64,000 nt of DNA from Micromonospora citrea (GTDB lineage: Bacteria; Actinomycetota; Actinomycetes; Mycobacteriales; Micromonosporaceae), in assembly GCF_900090315.1 (NCBI RefSeq), contig NZ_FMHZ01000002.1:1-64000 (forward strand), in the 5' to 3' direction. Shown piece by piece: positions 40,994 through 50,264 of this stretch. The position numbers and the translations under genes were made by a program. A model generated the notes under the pieces. It did no database searches, was not told the DNA's origin, and saw only the letters and a list, made by a program, of their open reading frames with translations. Each line of letters starts with the position of its first letter. Position 1 is the first letter of the stretch.

Positions 40994-41410
40994 GTGGCGA
41001 CCAGACCCCGCCGGAGCGCGGCCGACGACCGGGACCGGCCCTGCCCCTGCGGGTCCGCGCAGCCGTACGCGCGGTGCTGCGGAAGGCTGCACCGGAGCGA
41101 GGCCGACGCGGCGACCGCCGAGGCGCTGATGCGCTCGCGGTACGCCGCGTTCGCCGTGGGCGACACCGCGTACCTGCTGCGCAGCTGGCACTCCTCGACC
41201 CGACCGCGCCGGCTCGACCTGGACCGCGCGCTGCGCTGGACGGGGCTGGAGATCGTCGACGCGGAGCGGGGCGGGCTGTTCGACTCCGCCGGCGTCGTCG
41301 AGTTCCGCGCCCACTACCGCGACGCCGGCCGGCCGGGCACGCAGACCGAGCGCAGCCGCTTCGTACGCGAGGACGGGCGCTGGGTCTACCTGGACGCCGA
41401 GCCCACCTGA
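40994..41410 (+). CDS. YchJ-family SEC-C-motif protein
   Basis: 138 residues. The Zn-binding motif CPCGS...CC is at Cys17, Cys19, Cys28 and Cys29, followed by EALMRSRYAAFAVGDTAYLLRSWH, an NTF2-like domain typical of YchJ/UPF0225. Function is not established; SEC-C motifs bind zinc and contact ribosomal or secretion factors in other proteins. CAGAAT lies 6 nt before GTG 40994, consistent with a leaderless start. Confidence 0.88.
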   Translation: MATRPRRSAADDRDRPCPCGSAQPYARCCGRLHRSEADAATAEALMRSRYAAFAVGDTAYLLRSWHSSTRPRRLDLDRALRWTGLEIVDAERGGLFDSAGVVEFRAHYRDAGRPGTQTERSRFVREDGRWVYLDAEPT

Positions 41411-41535
41411 CCGGCACGGGCGTGCCGGCCCGGCGGGTGGTCACCGACGGCTTCGGGCGTGCCGGCCGGGGCACCGGCGCGGCGCCGCCCGGCTGCCCGG
41501 TCGCGGGCACCGTGGTGGGGCGGGTCGGGCGACGC

Positions 41536-42087
41536 CTACCGGCCGGCGGTGACGCCGGTCGTCAGGCCGAGCCCGTCGACCGCCGCCGAGACCAGCTCGT
41601 CGGGCGTCAGCGACACGTCGAGCACCAGCACCGACTCGTCCGGGTGGGGCCGCTCCAGGGTGGCCAGTTGCGACTCCAGCAGGCTCGGCGGCATGTAGTG
41701 CCCGGCACGGCGCGCCATCCGCTCCCGGATCACCTCGGCCGGCCCGTCCAGCAGGACGAACTCGACGTTCGGCGGCCCCTGGCGGAGCACGTCGCGGTAG
41801 GACCGCTTCAGGGCGGAGCAGGCCAGCACCGTCGAGACGCCGTCGGCGGCGCGGGCCGCCATCCAGCCGGCCAGGTCGCGCAGCCAGGGCAGGCGCGCGG
41901 CGTCGTCCAGCGGTACCCCCGCCCGCATGCGCGCCACGTTGGCCGGCGGGTGGAACTCGTCCGCCTCGGCGAAGGTCAGTCCGGTACGGGCGGCGACGCC
42001 CAGCGCCACGGTCGTCTTGCCCGCCCCGGACACCCCCATCACGACCACGTGCCGCGTCGGCGCGCCCGGACGGCGCTCACCAGTCAT
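41536..42087 (-). CDS. gntK: gluconokinase
   Basis: 183 residues. P-loop GVSGAGKTT (18-26), then [31 protein letters not shown], the GntK substrate region, and [15 protein letters not shown]. It phosphorylates D-gluconate to 6-phosphogluconate with ATP. It overlaps the mannonate dehydratase gene by 11 bp and is the last gene of the sugar-acid operon, which suggests gluconate is also handled by this system. Confidence 0.94.
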   Translation of the reverse strand: MTGERRPGAPTRHVVVMGVSGAGKTTVALGVAARTGLTFAEADEFHPPANVARMRAGVPLDDAARLPWLRDLAGWMAARAADGVSTVLACSALKRSYRDVLRQGPPNVEFVLLDGPAEVIRERMARRAGHYMPPSLLESQLATLERPHPDESVLVLDVSLTPDELVSAAVDGLGLTTGVTAGR

Positions 42088-43306
42088 GGACCGTGCCGTC
42101 CTGGAGCCGGTTGAACGGCAGGTAGGCCGGCACGTACGGGAACTTCGCGGCGGCCTCCTCGTCCAGTTCGACGCCGAGCCCGGGCTGCTCCCCCGGGTGC
42201 AGGTAGCCGTCGGTGAAGGTGAACGACTGCCGGAACACCTCGTTGGTGAGCGCCCCGTGCCGCATGTACTCCTGGATGCCGAAGTTGTGGATGGCCAGGT
42301 CCAGGTGCAGGGCGGCGGCCATGCCGACCGGCGAGATGTCGGTCGGGCCGTGGATGCCGGACTTGATCTGGTACTGGGCGGCGAAGTCGAGCAGCTTGCG
42401 CATGGCCGTGATGCCGCCGGTGTGGGTGACGGCGGAGCGGACGTAGTCGATGAGCTGCTCGCGGATGAGCGTCTGGTAGTCCCAGACGGTGTTGAAGACC
42501 TCGCCGATCGCCAGCGGCGTGGTGGTGTGCTGGCGGACCAGCCGCAGCGCCTCCTGGTTCTCCGCCGGGGTGCAGTCCTCCAGCCAGAACAGGTCGTACG
42601 GTTCGAGGGCCTTGCCCAGCTTGGCGGCCTGGATGGGGGTCATCCGGTGGTGGCCGTCGTGCAGCAGCGGCAGCTCGGGGCCGAACTCGTTGCGGACCGC
42701 CTCGAAGACGCCGGGCAGGTGGCGCAGGTAGGAGCGGGTGTCCCAGTCCTCCTCGGCGGGCAGTGGGGTGCGCTGCGCCGGCTCGTAGTCGTACCGCCGG
42801 CCGTCGACGCTGGGCTGGGTGGCCACCCCGTACACGGCGTTGATGCCGGGCACCGAGGTCTGCACCCGGATCGACCGGTAGCCCTCGTCCAGGTGCCGGC
42901 GGATCGAGTCGAACAGCTCCGGCAGGTCCCGGCCGGAGGCGTGACCGTACGCCATCACGCCGGTGCGCGACGCCCCGCCCAGCAGCTGGTAGAGCGGCAT
43001 GCCCGCGGCCTTGGCCTTGATGTCCCACAGGGCGACGTCGACGGCCGCGATGGCGGCCATGGTCACCGGCCCGCGACGCCAGTACGCCGAGCGGTAGAGG
43101 AACTGCCAGGCGTCCTCGATGCGGTGCGCGTCCCGGCCGATCAGCAGCGGCACGACGTGGTCGCGCAGGTAGGAGGCGACGGAGAGTTCGCGTCCGTTGA
43201 GGGTGCCGTCGCCCAGGCCGGTGACGCCGTCATCGGTGGTGATCTTGAGGGTGACGAAGTTGCGGTCGGGGCTGGAGACGATGACGTCCGCTGCGACGAT
43301 CTTCAC
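42077..43306 (-). CDS. manD: D-mannonate dehydratase family (ManD/RspA), enolase superfamily
   Basis: 409 residues. Metal ligands and catalytic residues follow the ManD plan: [11 protein letters not shown] (Asp and His), [18 protein letters not shown] and [10 protein letters not shown]. The N-terminal capping domain and [12 protein letters not shown] region with Tyr/Arg are present. It dehydrates D-mannonate (some members also D-gluconate) to 2-keto-3-deoxygluconate, feeding the kinase and aldolase encoded upstream. Isofunctionality cannot be decided from sequence because the family includes low-activity members. Confidence 0.9.
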   Translation of the reverse strand: MKIVAADVIVSSPDRNFVTLKITTDDGVTGLGDGTLNGRELSVASYLRDHVVPLLIGRDAHRIEDAWQFLYRSAYWRRGPVTMAAIAAVDVALWDIKAKAAGMPLYQLLGGASRTGVMAYGHASGRDLPELFDSIRRHLDEGYRSIRVQTSVPGINAVYGVATQPSVDGRRYDYEPAQRTPLPAEEDWDTRSYLRHLPGVFEAVRNEFGPELPLLHDGHHRMTPIQAAKLGKALEPYDLFWLEDCTPAENQEALRLVRQHTTTPLAIGEVFNTVWDYQTLIREQLIDYVRSAVTHTGGITAMRKLLDFAAQYQIKSGIHGPTDISPVGMAAALHLDLAIHNFGIQEYMRHGALTNEVFRQSFTFTDGYLHPGEQPGLGVELDEEAAAKFPYVPAYLPFNRLQDGTVHDW

Positions 43307-43342
43307 GGGGTGCCTTTCTTCCTACCTACGGTGTGGCGGCGG

Positions 43343-44296
43343 CTAACGGAGGACGCTTCCCGCCTCGTGGCCGTCGAGAAGGGACAGTTCGGCGCGGCGC
43401 GGCAGCCCTTCGCAGTCCCCCCGGCTGGAGACCGCGAAGGCGCCGAGGGTGGCCGCCCGCCGCAGCCGACCGGTCAGGTCGAGCCCGTCGAACCAGCCGG
43501 AGAGGTAGCCCGCGGTGAAGGCGTCCCCGGCGCCGACGGTGTCGACGGCGGTCACGGCCAGCGCGCCGACGTGCTCGACCCCGGCCGGCGTGTGCGCGCG
43601 GGCGCCCTCGGAGCCCAACTTGACCAGGACGGTGTCCACGCCCCGCCGGAACAGCTCCGCCACGACGGCGGACTCGTCGGCCCCGGGGTCGCCGACGAGG
43701 TCGAGTTCGTCGGCGGAGGCGATCACGGTCGAGGCGTGCCCGGCCAGCGGGGCGAGCACCTCGCGCGCGGAGTCGCGGGACCAGAGCCGGACGCGGTGGT
43801 TGACGTCGAGGCACACCGGGATGCCCGCCGCGACGGCCGCCTCGGCGGCCCACCGGATGGCCTCCCGGGCGGTGTCGGACAGCGCCGGGGTGATCCCGGT
43901 CAGGTGCAGCATCCGCGCGCCGGCGGCCAGCGGCGCCCGCAGGTCGTCGACACGCAGCGCGGAGCCGGCCGAGCCGGCGCGGTGGTACTGCACCCGCGTG
44001 ACGTCGGCCGTGCGCTGCTCGAGGAACATCAGCCCGGTCGGCCGGTCCGGATCCCGGGTCACACCGTCGACGCCGACGCCCTCGGCGCGCAACTGCCGCA
44101 GCGTGAACTCGCCGAACTCGTCGGTGCTCACCCGGCCGACCCACGCGGCCCGGTGGCCCAGCCGGGCCACCCCGACCGCCACGTTGGACTCGGCGCCGGC
44201 GAGGTGCGTGGTCAGCGCTCCCCCGGCGGCGAGCGGGCCGGCCGAGCGCAGCGACACCAGCGCCTCGCCGACGGTCAGCAGATCCGGTGTGGTCAT
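43343..44296 (-). CDS. kdgK: 2-keto-3-deoxygluconate/galactonate kinase (PfkB family)
   Basis: 317 residues. Ribokinase fold with N-terminal GGALTTHLAGAESNVAVGVARLG, and the anion-hole/catalytic motif DTVGAGDAFTAGYLSG near the C terminus (catalytic Asp). It would phosphorylate the 2-keto-3-deoxy acid at C6. The ATG overlaps the aldolase stop by 4 bp, so the two pathway steps are translated together. Specificity for the gluco or galacto epimer is not visible; the operon content suggests both. Confidence 0.9.
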   Translation of the reverse strand: MTTPDLLTVGEALVSLRSAGPLAAGGALTTHLAGAESNVAVGVARLGHRAAWVGRVSTDEFGEFTLRQLRAEGVGVDGVTRDPDRPTGLMFLEQRTADVTRVQYHRAGSAGSALRVDDLRAPLAAGARMLHLTGITPALSDTAREAIRWAAEAAVAAGIPVCLDVNHRVRLWSRDSAREVLAPLAGHASTVIASADELDLVGDPGADESAVVAELFRRGVDTVLVKLGSEGARAHTPAGVEHVGALAVTAVDTVGAGDAFTAGYLSGWFDGLDLTGRLRRAATLGAFAVSSRGDCEGLPRRAELSLLDGHEAGSVLR

Positions 44297-44931
44297 GACG
44301 CGGTCGTCTCCCGCACGGCGGCGAGGTAGGTGCGCGCCCGCTCCCGCAGGGCGTCCAGGTCGCCGCCGGAGGCGGCGTCGCCGACGAGCGGGCCGCCGAG
44401 GCCGACGGCGATCGCGCCGGCCCGGAAGTAGCCGGGCACGTCGTCCAGGCCGACGCCGCCGACCGCGACGAACGGGATGTCCGGGAACGGGTCGCGCACC
44501 GCCCTGAGGTACGCCGGTCCCCCGACCGACGCCGGGAACAGCTTGATCGCCGACGCCCCCATCCGCATCGCGGTGTACGCCTCGGTCGGGGTGAGCGCCC
44601 CGGCGGCGACCGGGAGGCCGCGGCGGGCCGCCTCGGCGATCGACTCGACCACGGCCGGCGTCACCACGAACTGCGCGCCCGCGGCGGCCACGTCGGCGAC
44701 GTCGGCGGTGGTGAGCACCGTGCCGGCCCCGACCAGCGACCCGGCGGGTGCCGCCGCGCGCAGCGCCTCGATCGCCCGCGGGGCGTCCGGCGTGGTGAGG
44801 GCCACCTCGACGACGCGTACGCCCTCGTCCAGCAGGGCGGTGCCGGCGGCGACCGCGGCGGCGGGGTCGGTGCCGCGGATGACCGCGAGGATGCGGGCGT
44901 CGGCGAGTTCGGCGGTGAGGTTGACGGTCAC
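44293..44931 (-). CDS. eda: 2-dehydro-3-deoxy-6-phosphogluconate/galactonate aldolase
   Basis: 212 residues, a class I TIM barrel. VEVALTT (Glu43), GAGTVLT and the Schiff-base Lys130 in SAIKLFPASVGGPAYL are present, followed by the phosphate-binding AVGGVGLDDVPGYF and GLGGPLV. It cleaves KDPG or KDPGal to pyruvate and glyceraldehyde 3-phosphate. It lies 4 bp after the galactonate dehydratase stop. Confidence 0.93.
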   Translation of the reverse strand: MTVNLTAELADARILAVIRGTDPAAAVAAGTALLDEGVRVVEVALTTPDAPRAIEALRAAAPAGSLVGAGTVLTTADVADVAAAGAQFVVTPAVVESIAEAARRGLPVAAGALTPTEAYTAMRMGASAIKLFPASVGGPAYLRAVRDPFPDIPFVAVGGVGLDDVPGYFRAGAIAVGLGGPLVGDAASGGDLDALRERARTYLAAVRETTAS

Positions 44932-44935
44932 GTGA

Positions 44936-46084
44936 TCACCATTCCGCGTAGGAGCCGTCGCGGTGCCGCCAGGTGGGGCTGCGCCACGCGTGCCCGCGCT
45001 TGTCGGCCGTCCGTACGGCGTGTTCGTCGATGTCGATGCCGAGGCCGGGTGCCGTGAGCCGCTCGACGTACCCGTCGACGAAGGTCAGCGGGGTCTTGTC
45101 GAGGCAGTAGTCGAGCACCTCGGCGCCGAGGTTGTAGTGGATGCCGATGCTCTGTTCCTGGATCAGGTAGTTCGGCGTGGCGAAGCCGACCTGGAGGCAG
45201 GCGGCGAGGGCGATCGGCCCGAGCGGGCAGTGCGGGGCGAGCTGCGCGTCGTACACCTCGGCCAGCGCGGCGATCTTGCGGACCTCGGTGATGCCGCCGG
45301 CGTGCGAGAGGTCCGGCTGGGCCACCGCGATGCCGGCCTGGAGCACGGGCAGGAACTCCTGCCGGTTGTAGAGCCGCTCCCCCGTGGACACCGGCGTGGT
45401 GGTGGCGCGGACGAACTCGCCGATCAGGTGCGAGTTCTCCGGCACCACCGGCTCCTCCAGGAAGAAGGGCCGGAACTCCTCGAGCAGCGGGGCGACCCGG
45501 CGGGCGGTGGCGAGGGTGAACCGACCGTGGAAGTCGACGGCCACGTCCCGCTCGTCGCCGAGCACCTCGCGGGCGGCGGCCACCCGCGCCACCACGGCGT
45601 CGAGTTCGGCGACGGACGCGACGGCGCTCATCCGGCCGGAGGCGTTCATCTTCACGGCGGTCAGGCCGGTGGCGACGGCGGCGGCGATCTGGTCACGGAC
45701 CTCGCCGGGTTCGTCGCCGCCGACCCAGCCGTAGACCCGGATCCGGTCGCGGACCGGGCCGCCGAGCAGCTGGTGCACGGGAGCGCCGAAGTGCTTGCCG
45801 GCGATGTCCCACAGCGCCTGGTCGAGCCCGGCGACGGCGCTGGCCAGGATCGGCCCGCCCCGGTAGAACGAGCCCTTCGTCATGACCTGCCAGTGGTCCT
45901 CGATCCGCAGCGCGTCCCTGCCGATCAGCAGCTCGCTGAGCTGCTCGACGGCGGTGCGTACGGTCTCCGACCGGCCCTCGCAGGTCGCCTCGCCCCAGCC
46001 GACGATCCCGCTGTCGGTCTCGACGCGGACGAACAGCCAGCGCGGGGCGACGAGGAAGGTCTCCACCCGTGCGATCGTGGTCAT
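44936..46084 (-). CDS. dgoD: D-galactonate dehydratase
   Basis: 382 residues, matching E. coli DgoD in length. Metal ligands are Asp184 (VDFHG, with the general acid/base His186), Glu210 (FFLEEP) and Glu236 (STGERLY); Asp258 and His285 (APHCPLGP) complete the site, and the VKMNASG segment is characteristic. It converts D-galactonate to 2-keto-3-deoxygalactonate. It follows the permease by 7 bp within the operon. Confidence 0.93.
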   Translation of the reverse strand: MTTIARVETFLVAPRWLFVRVETDSGIVGWGEATCEGRSETVRTAVEQLSELLIGRDALRIEDHWQVMTKGSFYRGGPILASAVAGLDQALWDIAGKHFGAPVHQLLGGPVRDRIRVYGWVGGDEPGEVRDQIAAAVATGLTAVKMNASGRMSAVASVAELDAVVARVAAAREVLGDERDVAVDFHGRFTLATARRVAPLLEEFRPFFLEEPVVPENSHLIGEFVRATTTPVSTGERLYNRQEFLPVLQAGIAVAQPDLSHAGGITEVRKIAALAEVYDAQLAPHCPLGPIALAACLQVGFATPNYLIQEQSIGIHYNLGAEVLDYCLDKTPLTFVDGYVERLTAPGLGIDIDEHAVRTADKRGHAWRSPTWRHRDGSYAEW

Positions 46085-46091
46085 GGTGTCC

Positions 46092-46907
46092 TCAGCCCTT
46101 CGTGGCGCCGGCGGTGAGGCCGGAGACGACGTACTTCTGCACGAACAGGGCGATCAGCATGATCGGCAGGGTGACCACGGTGGCCGCCGCCATCAGGCCG
46201 CCCCAGTCGATGCTGGCGTAGCCGACGAAGTCGAAGATCGCCACCGGGAGCGTCTTGGTGTCGGCCCCGGAGAGCACGAGGGCGAACATGAAGTTGTTCC
46301 AGGAGAAGATGAACGACAGGATGCCGGCGGTGGCGATGCCCGGCACCGACAGCGGCAGGGTGATCCGCCGGAACGCGCCGATGTGGGTCAGCCCGTCGAC
46401 GAGCGCCGCCTCCTCCAGCTCCGTCGGCAGCCCGTCGAAGTAGCCCATCATGATGTAGACGATCAGCGGCAGCGACACGAACATGTGGCTGAGGATCAGC
46501 ACGGTGAAGCCGCCGACCATCTGCAGGTTCGAGAAGACGTAGTACCAGGGCACCAGCAGCGAGACGCCGGGGATGACCCGCGCCATGAGCACGACGAGCG
46601 CGGACTTCTTCATGTTGAAGCGGCTCATCGAGTACGCGGCGGGCACCCCGAGCAGCAGCGACAGCACGGTGGCGGCGAGCGCCACCCAGAGGCTGTTGCC
46701 GATGAACTGCACGTAGTTGGCCTGCTGGAGCACGTTCGTGTAGTTGTCCAGCGTCGGGGAGAAGGCGAACGCCTTGTCCGTGTCGTAGATGTCGACGTTG
46801 GTCTTGAACGACGCGGCGATCATCCAGATCAACGGGGCCATCAGCGACAACACGACGAGGGTGAGGGCCACCGTCCGGAAGATCTTGTACGGCCTGCGCA
46901 GCTTCAT
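46092..46907 (-). CDS. sugar-acid ABC importer permease (MalG type)
   Basis: 271 residues, six helices, EAA loop ELEEAALVDGLTHIGAFRRITLPLSVPG. ATG 46907 overlaps the preceding permease stop by 4 bp. It is the second membrane subunit of the importer encoded at 46.1-49.2 kb. No ATPase gene follows; the catabolic genes begin directly. Confidence 0.92.
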   Translation of the reverse strand: MKLRRPYKIFRTVALTLVVLSLMAPLIWMIAASFKTNVDIYDTDKAFAFSPTLDNYTNVLQQANYVQFIGNSLWVALAATVLSLLLGVPAAYSMSRFNMKKSALVVLMARVIPGVSLLVPWYYVFSNLQMVGGFTVLILSHMFVSLPLIVYIMMGYFDGLPTELEEAALVDGLTHIGAFRRITLPLSVPGIATAGILSFIFSWNNFMFALVLSGADTKTLPVAIFDFVGYASIDWGGLMAAATVVTLPIMLIALFVQKYVVSGLTAGATKG

Positions 46908-47854
46908 CGGTCCAGCCCCTTCTTGCGGTAGGTCAGGGCCCACATCACCCCGATGATGATCAGGAAGAAGATGATGAGGACGGTCGATGAGACGCCGTAG
47001 TCGTTGTAGTCGAAGCTGAGCCCGTAGGCGTACACGTTGAGGGTCTCCACCTCGTGGAACGACCCGCCGCCGCGCCCCTTGGTGGCGTAGAGGATGTCGA
47101 ACGTCTTCAGGGCGTCGATGCCGCGCAGCAGGATCGCGACGATGACGGTGGGCATCAGCAGCGGCAGGGTGACGTGCCGGAACCGCTGCCAGGTGCTGGC
47201 GCCGTCGATCAGCGCCGCCTCCTGCGGCTCGTCGGACAGCGACGTCAGGCCGGCGAGCAGGATCAGCACGACCATCGGCGTCCACTGCCAGATGTCGATG
47301 AACATCGTCGTCGGCAGCGCCGAGTTCTGCCCGGAGAGCCACGGCTGGGGGCCGATGCCGACCCAGCCGAGCACCTGGTTCGCCATCCCGATGTTGGGGT
47401 CGAAGATCAGCCGCCACATCATGCCGACCGCGACCGGGGTGGCCACCAGCGGCAGGAGGATCGCGACCCGGACCCACTTCTCCCCGCGGAACGGCCGCCA
47501 CAGCAGCAGGGCGATGGCCATGCCGAGGACGACCTCGAAGAAGAGCACGACGCCGGTGAACAGGGCGGTGCGCCACACGGCCGGCCAGAACCGGTCGGTG
47601 TCGCCGAGCACGTCGAGGTAGTTCTGGAAGCCGATGAACTCGCTCTCGGCGCGCACCGAGCCCTCGGCGTCGGTCAGGCTGAGGTACCCGGTCCAGGCGA
47701 CCGGGAAGACGATCAGCACGGCGACGAACAGCATGGCGGGCGCCGCGAAGAGCCACTTGCGGTGCTCGTTGGCCCAGCGCGACCAGGCCGACGTCTCCGG
47801 GGACGCCTGACGCGCCTCGGGCGATCTGGTGGCTGGTGTGGTGACGGCTGACAT
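46904..47854 (-). CDS. sugar-acid ABC importer permease (MalF type)
   Basis: 316 residues with a polar 45-residue cytoplasmic start and six helices; the EAA loop is EPQEAALIDGASTWQRFRHVTLPLLMPT. ATG 47854 is preferred because GGAGA lies 5 nt upstream; an earlier in-frame start at 47920 has no ribosome site. It is 78 bp after the binding-protein gene. Confidence 0.91.
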   Translation of the reverse strand: MSAVTTPATRSPEARQASPETSAWSRWANEHRKWLFAAPAMLFVAVLIVFPVAWTGYLSLTDAEGSVRAESEFIGFQNYLDVLGDTDRFWPAVWRTALFTGVVLFFEVVLGMAIALLLWRPFRGEKWVRVAILLPLVATPVAVGMMWRLIFDPNIGMANQVLGWVGIGPQPWLSGQNSALPTTMFIDIWQWTPMVVLILLAGLTSLSDEPQEAALIDGASTWQRFRHVTLPLLMPTVIVAILLRGIDALKTFDILYATKGRGGGSFHEVETLNVYAYGLSFDYNDYGVSSTVLIIFFLIIIGVMWALTYRKKGLDR

Positions 47855-47932
47855 GAGGTCTCCGGATGGGTCAGGGCCAGGGTCCCGACGCGGGGTGGCG
47901 GAGCCGGTGGGCTCCGCCACCCGCGCTTCGGG

Positions 47933-49219
47933 CTACTTCGCCTCGTCGTCGAGGAACTTCTGGAACCTCTCGTTCGCCGCGTCCGCCGAGGCGGCCGCGT
48001 CCTTGCCGGTGATCGCGTCGACGATCGGCTGGCCGACGATCTCGCGCGCCTCGGCGACCTTCACGACCAGCGGGCGGTCGTGGCCCACGCCGTTGGCGGT
48101 GCTGACCGTGGTGGCCTCGGCGAGGTCCTTCGGGTAGGTCGCCGCGCCCTCCGGGTTCTCCCATACGGAGGTACGGGCGCTGGGCACGCCGGCCTTCTGC
48201 TGGGCCAGCGCCTGCTCCTTGCCCGCCGCCCACTGGATGAACTTCCAGGCGTTGTCCTGGTTCTTGGACGCCTCGTTGACGCCGAGCGCCCAGGAGGGGA
48301 TGTTGTACGGCTTCGAGCCGGCCGGGCCGGCCGGGAAGGCCGCGAAGCCGACGGTCTCGGAGACCTTCGACTTGGTCGGGTCGGTGGCGTTCTTGTAGAG
48401 CGAGTTGGCCTCGGTGTAGAAGGCCGCCTTGCCCTGGGTGAAGATCGCCATCGCCTCGGACCAGCTCATGTCGGTGCTGATGTTCTCCGGGCCGTGCTCA
48501 CGCAGCAGCCCGCCGTAGTAGGCGTACGCCTGCTTGGCCTGCGGGGTGTTGACCGAGGCCTTGCCGCTGGCGTCGACGAAGTCGCCGCCGAAGCTGTAGA
48601 GGAAGCTGGAGAACTGGGTGACCGCGGCGGCCTTGCCGGTGCGGGACACGAAGCCCGCCACGCCCGGGTTGTCCGCCTCGACCTTCGCCGCCTGCGCCTT
48701 CAGCTCGTCGAGGGTCTTCGGCGGGGCGGTGAAGCCGGACTTCTCCAGCAGGTCCTTGCGGTAGTAGAGGACCTCCTGCTCGGTGATGATCGGCACGCCG
48801 ACCAGCTTGTCCTCGTACGTGGTGGCCCCCACCGGGCCGGACTGGAAGTCACCGACCTCGAACGCGCTGTCCGACTTGGCCTTCTCGGTGAGGTCGGCGA
48901 GATACTTGTTCTTGGCGAACAGCTTCCCCTCCTGCAGCGGCCGGTACATCATCACGTCGAGATCGGTGGATCCGGCGTTCAGCTTGACGTTGTACTGGTC
49001 GGAGAGCTGGTCCTCGCCGAGCTGGGTGACCTCCACCTTCAGGCCCGACTGCTTCTCGAACTCCGGCAGGGCCTTCTTGATGTTCTCCGTCCACACGTGG
49101 TTGACCAGCGTCACGCGCACGGTGTTCGAGCTGCCCGCGTCGTCGCCGCCACCGCAGGCCGACAGGCCGAGGGCGACGACCATCGCCAGGGAAGTCCCGA
49201 TTACTGATCGACGTCTCAC
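47933..49219 (-). CDS. sugar-acid-binding lipoprotein
   Basis: About 428 residues. A lipoprotein signal (RRRSVIGTSLAMVVALGL, lipobox LSAC) precedes a family 1 solute-binding fold (VTLVNHVWTENIKKALPEFEKQSG; WSEAMAIFTQGKAAFY; NAWKFIQWAAG). AAGGAG is 8 nt before GTG 49219 but only 2 nt before ATG 49225, so I favour the GTG. It is the first gene of the operon and divergent from the GntR regulator; given the enzymes, the ligand is probably galactonate, gluconate or a uronic-acid oligomer. Confidence 0.9.
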   Translation of the reverse strand: MRRRSVIGTSLAMVVALGLSACGGGDDAGSSNTVRVTLVNHVWTENIKKALPEFEKQSGLKVEVTQLGEDQLSDQYNVKLNAGSTDLDVMMYRPLQEGKLFAKNKYLADLTEKAKSDSAFEVGDFQSGPVGATTYEDKLVGVPIITEQEVLYYRKDLLEKSGFTAPPKTLDELKAQAAKVEADNPGVAGFVSRTGKAAAVTQFSSFLYSFGGDFVDASGKASVNTPQAKQAYAYYGGLLREHGPENISTDMSWSEAMAIFTQGKAAFYTEANSLYKNATDPTKSKVSETVGFAAFPAGPAGSKPYNIPSWALGVNEASKNQDNAWKFIQWAAGKEQALAQQKAGVPSARTSVWENPEGAATYPKDLAEATTVSTANGVGHDRPLVVKVAEAREIVGQPIVDAITGKDAAASADAANERFQKFLDDEAK

Positions 49220-49329
49220 GTCCATCTCTCCTTATGTCGAGGCCGTGGCCGTGGCCGCCGCCGACAGGTGGGCTGCCACCTCGCGGTTTACATCCGCTTA
49301 ACTTCGGGATGCTAGGCCGAAAAAGCAGA

Positions 49330-49339
49330 CTTATACAAG
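49330..49339. promoter_or_regulatory. possible GntR operator
   Basis: CTTATACAAG is a near-palindrome in an AT-rich island between the divergent regulator and binding-protein genes. Operators of DgoR-like FadR-family regulators often have a TTGTA/TACAA core. TTTACA at about 49286 and TGCTAG near 49312 may be the regulator promoter. Confidence 0.3.
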
Positions 49340-49356
49340 AGGTAGATCCAACTGAT

Positions 49357-50130
49357 ATGATCCGCCGCGTGAAACAGTCCTCCCCGGGGGTTGCCGCCGC
49401 CAAGCTCGCCCCTGTCGAGTCAGGGCTGCACGCACGCGTCCTCGACCACCTCGGCACGGCGATCTGCGGTGGCGAGCTGGCGCCGGGCTCGGTGCTCAAC
49501 ATCGACGACCTGGTCGACCGCTACGCCGTGTCCCGCTCGGTCGTCCGGGAGGTGCTGCGGGTGCTCGCCTCGATCGGGTTCATCGAGGCCCGCCGCCGGG
49601 TCGGGGTCATGATCCTTCCCCCGGACGCCTGGAACGTGTTCGATCCCCAGGTGATCCGCTGGCGGCTCGCCTCGTCCGGCCGCATCGTCCAGCTCCGCTC
49701 GATCACCGAGCTGCGCACCGCCGTCGAGCCGCACGCCGCATGGCTCGCCGCCGAGCGCGCCGGTCACGACGAAGCCAGCGACCTCGTCGGGCTCGCGGCG
49801 AAGATGTGGGCCGCCGGCAAGGCCGGCGACGAGGAGCGCTTCCTCCAGCTCGACATAGAGTTCCACCGGCGTGTGCTGGTGGCCTCCGGCAACGAGATGT
49901 TCGTCCGGTTGCAGGACCTGGTCGCCGAGGTGCTCGCCGGCCGGCATCAGCACCACCTCATGCCGCACCACCCGCACGAGCAGGCTCTCCAGCTGCACGC
50001 GGAGGTGGCCCAGGCGATCCAGCGGCGCGACGGCGAGCGCGCCCGGCGGGCCATGGTTCAGCTCATGGAGCAGGCCTTCGACGAGATGAGTTCGATCTGG
50101 GAGCAAACCACCGAACCCACCCGCGCCTGA
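49357..50130 (+). CDS. GntR/FadR-family regulator of the sugar-acid operon (DgoR-like)
   Basis: About 257 residues. The winged helix is at roughly residues 22-75 (ARVLDHLGTAICGGELAPGS; DRYAVSRSVVREVLRVLASIGFIEAR), followed by NVFDPQVIRWRL, a segment characteristic of regulators of galactonate and gluconate operons, and an FCD domain with metal-binding His (LDIEFHRRVL; HPHEQALQLH). ATG 49357 or GTG 49369 could start it. It is divergent from the binding protein and most likely represses the operon until the sugar acid or its keto-deoxy product binds. Confidence 0.9.
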   Translation: MIRRVKQSSPGVAAAKLAPVESGLHARVLDHLGTAICGGELAPGSVLNIDDLVDRYAVSRSVVREVLRVLASIGFIEARRRVGVMILPPDAWNVFDPQVIRWRLASSGRIVQLRSITELRTAVEPHAAWLAAERAGHDEASDLVGLAAKMWAAGKAGDEERFLQLDIEFHRRVLVASGNEMFVRLQDLVAEVLAGRHQHHLMPHHPHEQALQLHAEVAQAIQRRDGERARRAMVQLMEQAFDEMSSIWEQTTEPTRA

Positions 50131-50168
50131 CCCCCGCCCGCGCCCTCCCCTCACCCCCGCCCCCGCCC

Positions 50169-50243
50169 CGTCGATCTTGCACTTTGTGACCCTTGAATGC
50201 GGCACATGTCCCCTTTGCCGGGGCCGAAAGTGCAAGATCGACG
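50169..50243. repeat. 17-bp perfect inverted repeat with 41-nt loop
   Basis: CGTCGATCTTGCACTTT (50169-50185) pairs perfectly with AAAGTGCAAGATCGACG (50227-50243). The loop contains a smaller CCCC...GGGG pairing. It lies between two convergent genes, so it may act as a bidirectional terminator, but the size and the AT-rich arms also resemble a non-autonomous REP/MITE-type intergenic element. Confidence 0.75.
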
Positions 50244-50264
50244 AGCGCTGCGTCGGGCGGAGCG

